A program made the translations under genes and the position numbers. A stretch of 64,000 nt of DNA from Sycobia sp. Sy_11 (lineage: Eukaryota > Arthropoda > Insecta > Hymenoptera > Epichrysomallidae), in contig JACCIC010000038.1 in NCBI GenBank assembly GCA_018907035.1, forward strand, positions 2,129,501 through 2,193,500, given 5' to 3'. The notes below the pieces were generated by a model that searched no databases, was not told the origin of the DNA, and worked only from the letters and a program-made list of their open reading frames with translations. Below, piece by piece: positions 62,571 through 64,000 of the stretch (position 1 is the first letter of the stretch; each line of letters opens with the position of its first letter).

Positions 62571-62635
62571 TATGATATGATATGATATGATATGATATGA
62601 TATGGTATGATATGATATGTTATGATATGATATAC
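62571..62635. repeat. (TATGA)n pentanucleotide array at Helitron 5' terminus
   Basis: About 12 units of TATGA with two variants. Shorter arrays of the same unit mark the 5' terminus at 33185-33220, 46118-46128 and 59864-59890. Confidence 0.92.
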
Positions 62636-62679
62636 TGTATGTATATTATATTGTACATGTTATATCTACATATTTTAAA

Positions 62680-62835
62680 TACGGCTACTACTGAGTAATA
62701 TTGTATTGGTGTGTACGGGCGGTTGATTACGATATTCCGTTGCCTTAAGACGATTTATATATGCAGTTGTGTGTTTGGATGATAAAATGCGATGTCCAGG
62801 TGTCTGGGCGATTTCTACGGGGAATATGATATGAT
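62680..62835 (+). mobile_element. Helitron-like fragment (60-bp units), plus orientation
   Basis: It is the reverse complement of sequence at 45400-45510, covering the end of the minisatellite and the arm junction. It lies just beyond the 5' terminus of the previous copy, as the 36013 fragment does at the first cluster. Confidence 0.6.
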
Positions 62836-62845
62836 ATGATGATAT

Positions 62846-62848
<3 letters not shown>

Positions 62849-62933
<85 letters not shown>

Positions 62934-62940
62934 ACACACA
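62849..62940. repeat. (CA)n microsatellite
   Basis: About 90 bp of CA. Cys-Val frames across it on minus are artefacts. Confidence 0.95.
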
Positions 62941-63500
62941 TCCAAGTCGCGGCTGCAGAATTTTGAAACAATAAGTATATCTATATAATATATATATATC
63001 CCATGGTGAAAATGCTCCCCTCCTCGCTCTCCTCTCTCGGCGCGCGAGCTGCTTGGCGCGGACTCTCGATCTTTGGGCGTGCCTTTCACCTCTTTCATAA
63101 AACGCGAGCGGCTCAGCGCCCGTAGGTGTATAAGGTATATATTATACGCGCAAGTCTTACACTCGGCCCGTATGTCGCGGTCGAGCGTGAGATACATTTC
63201 ACGTGCGCCAGGCGGCAATGAGAAAGAAAGGAAAAGCGAAGAAAAGGAAGAGGGAATGAAAGAGAAGAGAAAGACTAATAGTGAGAGATCGATAGAGAGT
63301 GAGAGGCGCAGGGGTGAGTGAGAGAAAACCAAGGCCAGATCGGTTCCTGGGCCAATTAACTGGCTATACTCATGGATAGGTTGGCTGCCATATAAGAAAC
63401 TACTTGAAGGAGCTGGAGGCGCGCGATGTTTCTACGGTTCATGTATGTACGTGGGTGTGTTTACTCGGGTATGTGTGTATGTGTATATATATCTATATAC
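62941..63500. other. GC-rich island with purine-rich part
   Basis: CpG-rich sequence, then GA-rich sequence at 63218-63327. Frames on both strands show no domain. A regulatory role is possible but not supported. Confidence 0.3.
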
Positions 63501-63726
63501 ATATGAGTATTAGAGCAGATTTGTGGGAAATAAGAGTTTACGACCTGTACGGCTTTGGTTTAGGTGAATTTCTACCTCTTTCATTCGAATCAGCGCTGTT
63601 AGTTCAATAGCCATTTCTTTTTATTTCATTAGTCTTGGTGAATATATATTATTAGCAGGTCAATGATAATTCTTTGACTGTTATATAATACTCACTTGAA
63701 CGGGATAATTTTCATTTATTTCATAT

Positions 63727-63926
63727 GTGTGTGTGTGTGTGTGTTTGTTTGTTTGATTGTTTGTTTGTAAATATATATGTATTGCTACGTAACAATTCAA
63801 TAAATTACCGAGGAGAAACTCCAAAAAAACAGACACCTCTGAATTTTCTCAGCTAGGAATCAAACCTGGTACCTTCTACTTTCGCGATGGATGCTACCCG
63901 GCTGAGCTACCGATACTACGGACGAT
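63727..63926 (-). mobile_element. tRNA-derived SINE
   Basis: Read on the minus strand, a tRNA-like head has a perfect A box (TAGCTCAGCCGG, plus coordinates 63909-63898) and a B box (GGTTTGATTCC, 63866-63856), 31 bases apart. It is not a functional tRNA: the 3' acceptor strand that should pair with the 5' end is missing. A tRNA-unrelated body follows, including TGTTTTTTTGGAGTTTCTCC, then a simple-repeat tail of CAAA and CA units (about 63727-63768). No target duplication is clear, so the ends are approximate. Confidence 0.75.
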
Positions 63927-64000
63927 TCTTTCTAGCTCTTCCTTTGATTATGGGTATATTGACACTTTAGTCATGTCGTACGTGACAACACATACACGCG

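Larger units (their letters stand above)
61047..62640 (-). mobile_element. Helitron-like non-autonomous element, minus orientation
   Basis: Read on the minus strand, it ends in a hairpin (CTCGGGCGAAGTCGAG), GGGAGATG and CTGG (61050-61047), which fits CTRR. In plus order it has the conserved block, with an AC/GC repeat (61261-61296) in place of AT, six or seven 60-bp units (61505-61900), a GA tract (62127-62160), and a 5' arm ending AATTAGTATGATATGA. The 5' terminus runs into a pentanucleotide array to 62635. Confidence 0.65.

Noticed and set aside
62745..63332. 195-codon minus frame
   Set aside because: It crosses a CA array and a Helitron fragment. The remaining part has no domain and is GA/CT-biased.
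63840..63926. Functional tRNA gene on the minus strand
   Set aside because: The A and B boxes fit, but the acceptor stem cannot close and an unrelated body and repeat tail follow, so it is a SINE.

Overview
The window looks like nuclear DNA of an insect, most likely a hymenopteran such as an ant or wasp. This is inferred from the very AT-rich background, the extremely dense microsatellites (TA, GA/CT, CA/TG, TTA), short CpG-rich islands that are not CpG-depleted, and the mix of mariner, BEL/Pao, R1-clade and Helitron-like elements. It is gene-poor. No complete host protein-coding gene, rRNA or functional tRNA could be recognised. Most open frames come from low-complexity microsatellites or transposon remnants. 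Every coordinate and alignment was read by eye.

Layout. 1-9415: AT-rich, with microsatellites and two GC-rich patches. 9416-12401: an internally deleted BEL/Pao LTR retrotransposon with both LTRs and decayed pol. 12402-22480: mostly unassigned, including a CpG-rich, promoter-like island at 17940-19260. About 22480-27050: a badly decayed non-LTR retrotransposon with endonuclease, reverse transcriptase and RNase H remnants. 30411-31415: a 1-kb element with short terminal inverted repeats and a GTT target duplication. 31935-33137: a dead mariner. 33183-36840: a cluster of Helitron-like non-autonomous elements in opposite orientations. 37548-38833: a mariner whose transposase is uninterrupted and keeps the D,D34D triad. 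38834-44790: AT-rich with islands at 40380 and 43900. 44794-46128: another Helitron-like copy, next to an R1-clade retrotransposon (46173-48782) that sits inside an AC microsatellite. 48783-57970: AT-rich with several islands. 57975-58510: a CpG-rich island with a candidate 24-codon first coding exon at 58281. 59865-62835: a second Helitron cluster built like the first. 62848-64000: a CA repeat, a GC-rich island, and a tRNA-derived SINE on the minus strand.

How the parts relate. The only gene that looks able to make a functional product is the mariner transposase. Its reading frame has lost the usual stop at about residue 345, runs through the 3' terminal repeat and stops in flanking DNA. The Helitron-like family is the most unusual structure. 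Two separate loci share one composite arrangement: a 5' arm on plus, an AT microsatellite, then a 3' end on minus, a 60-bp minisatellite and a 5' arm on minus. Pentanucleotide arrays lie at the 5' ends. This suggests the composite itself was copied. The host gene content that can be supported is limited to possible promoters or first exons in the CpG-rich islands; the window is probably intergenic or within long introns.
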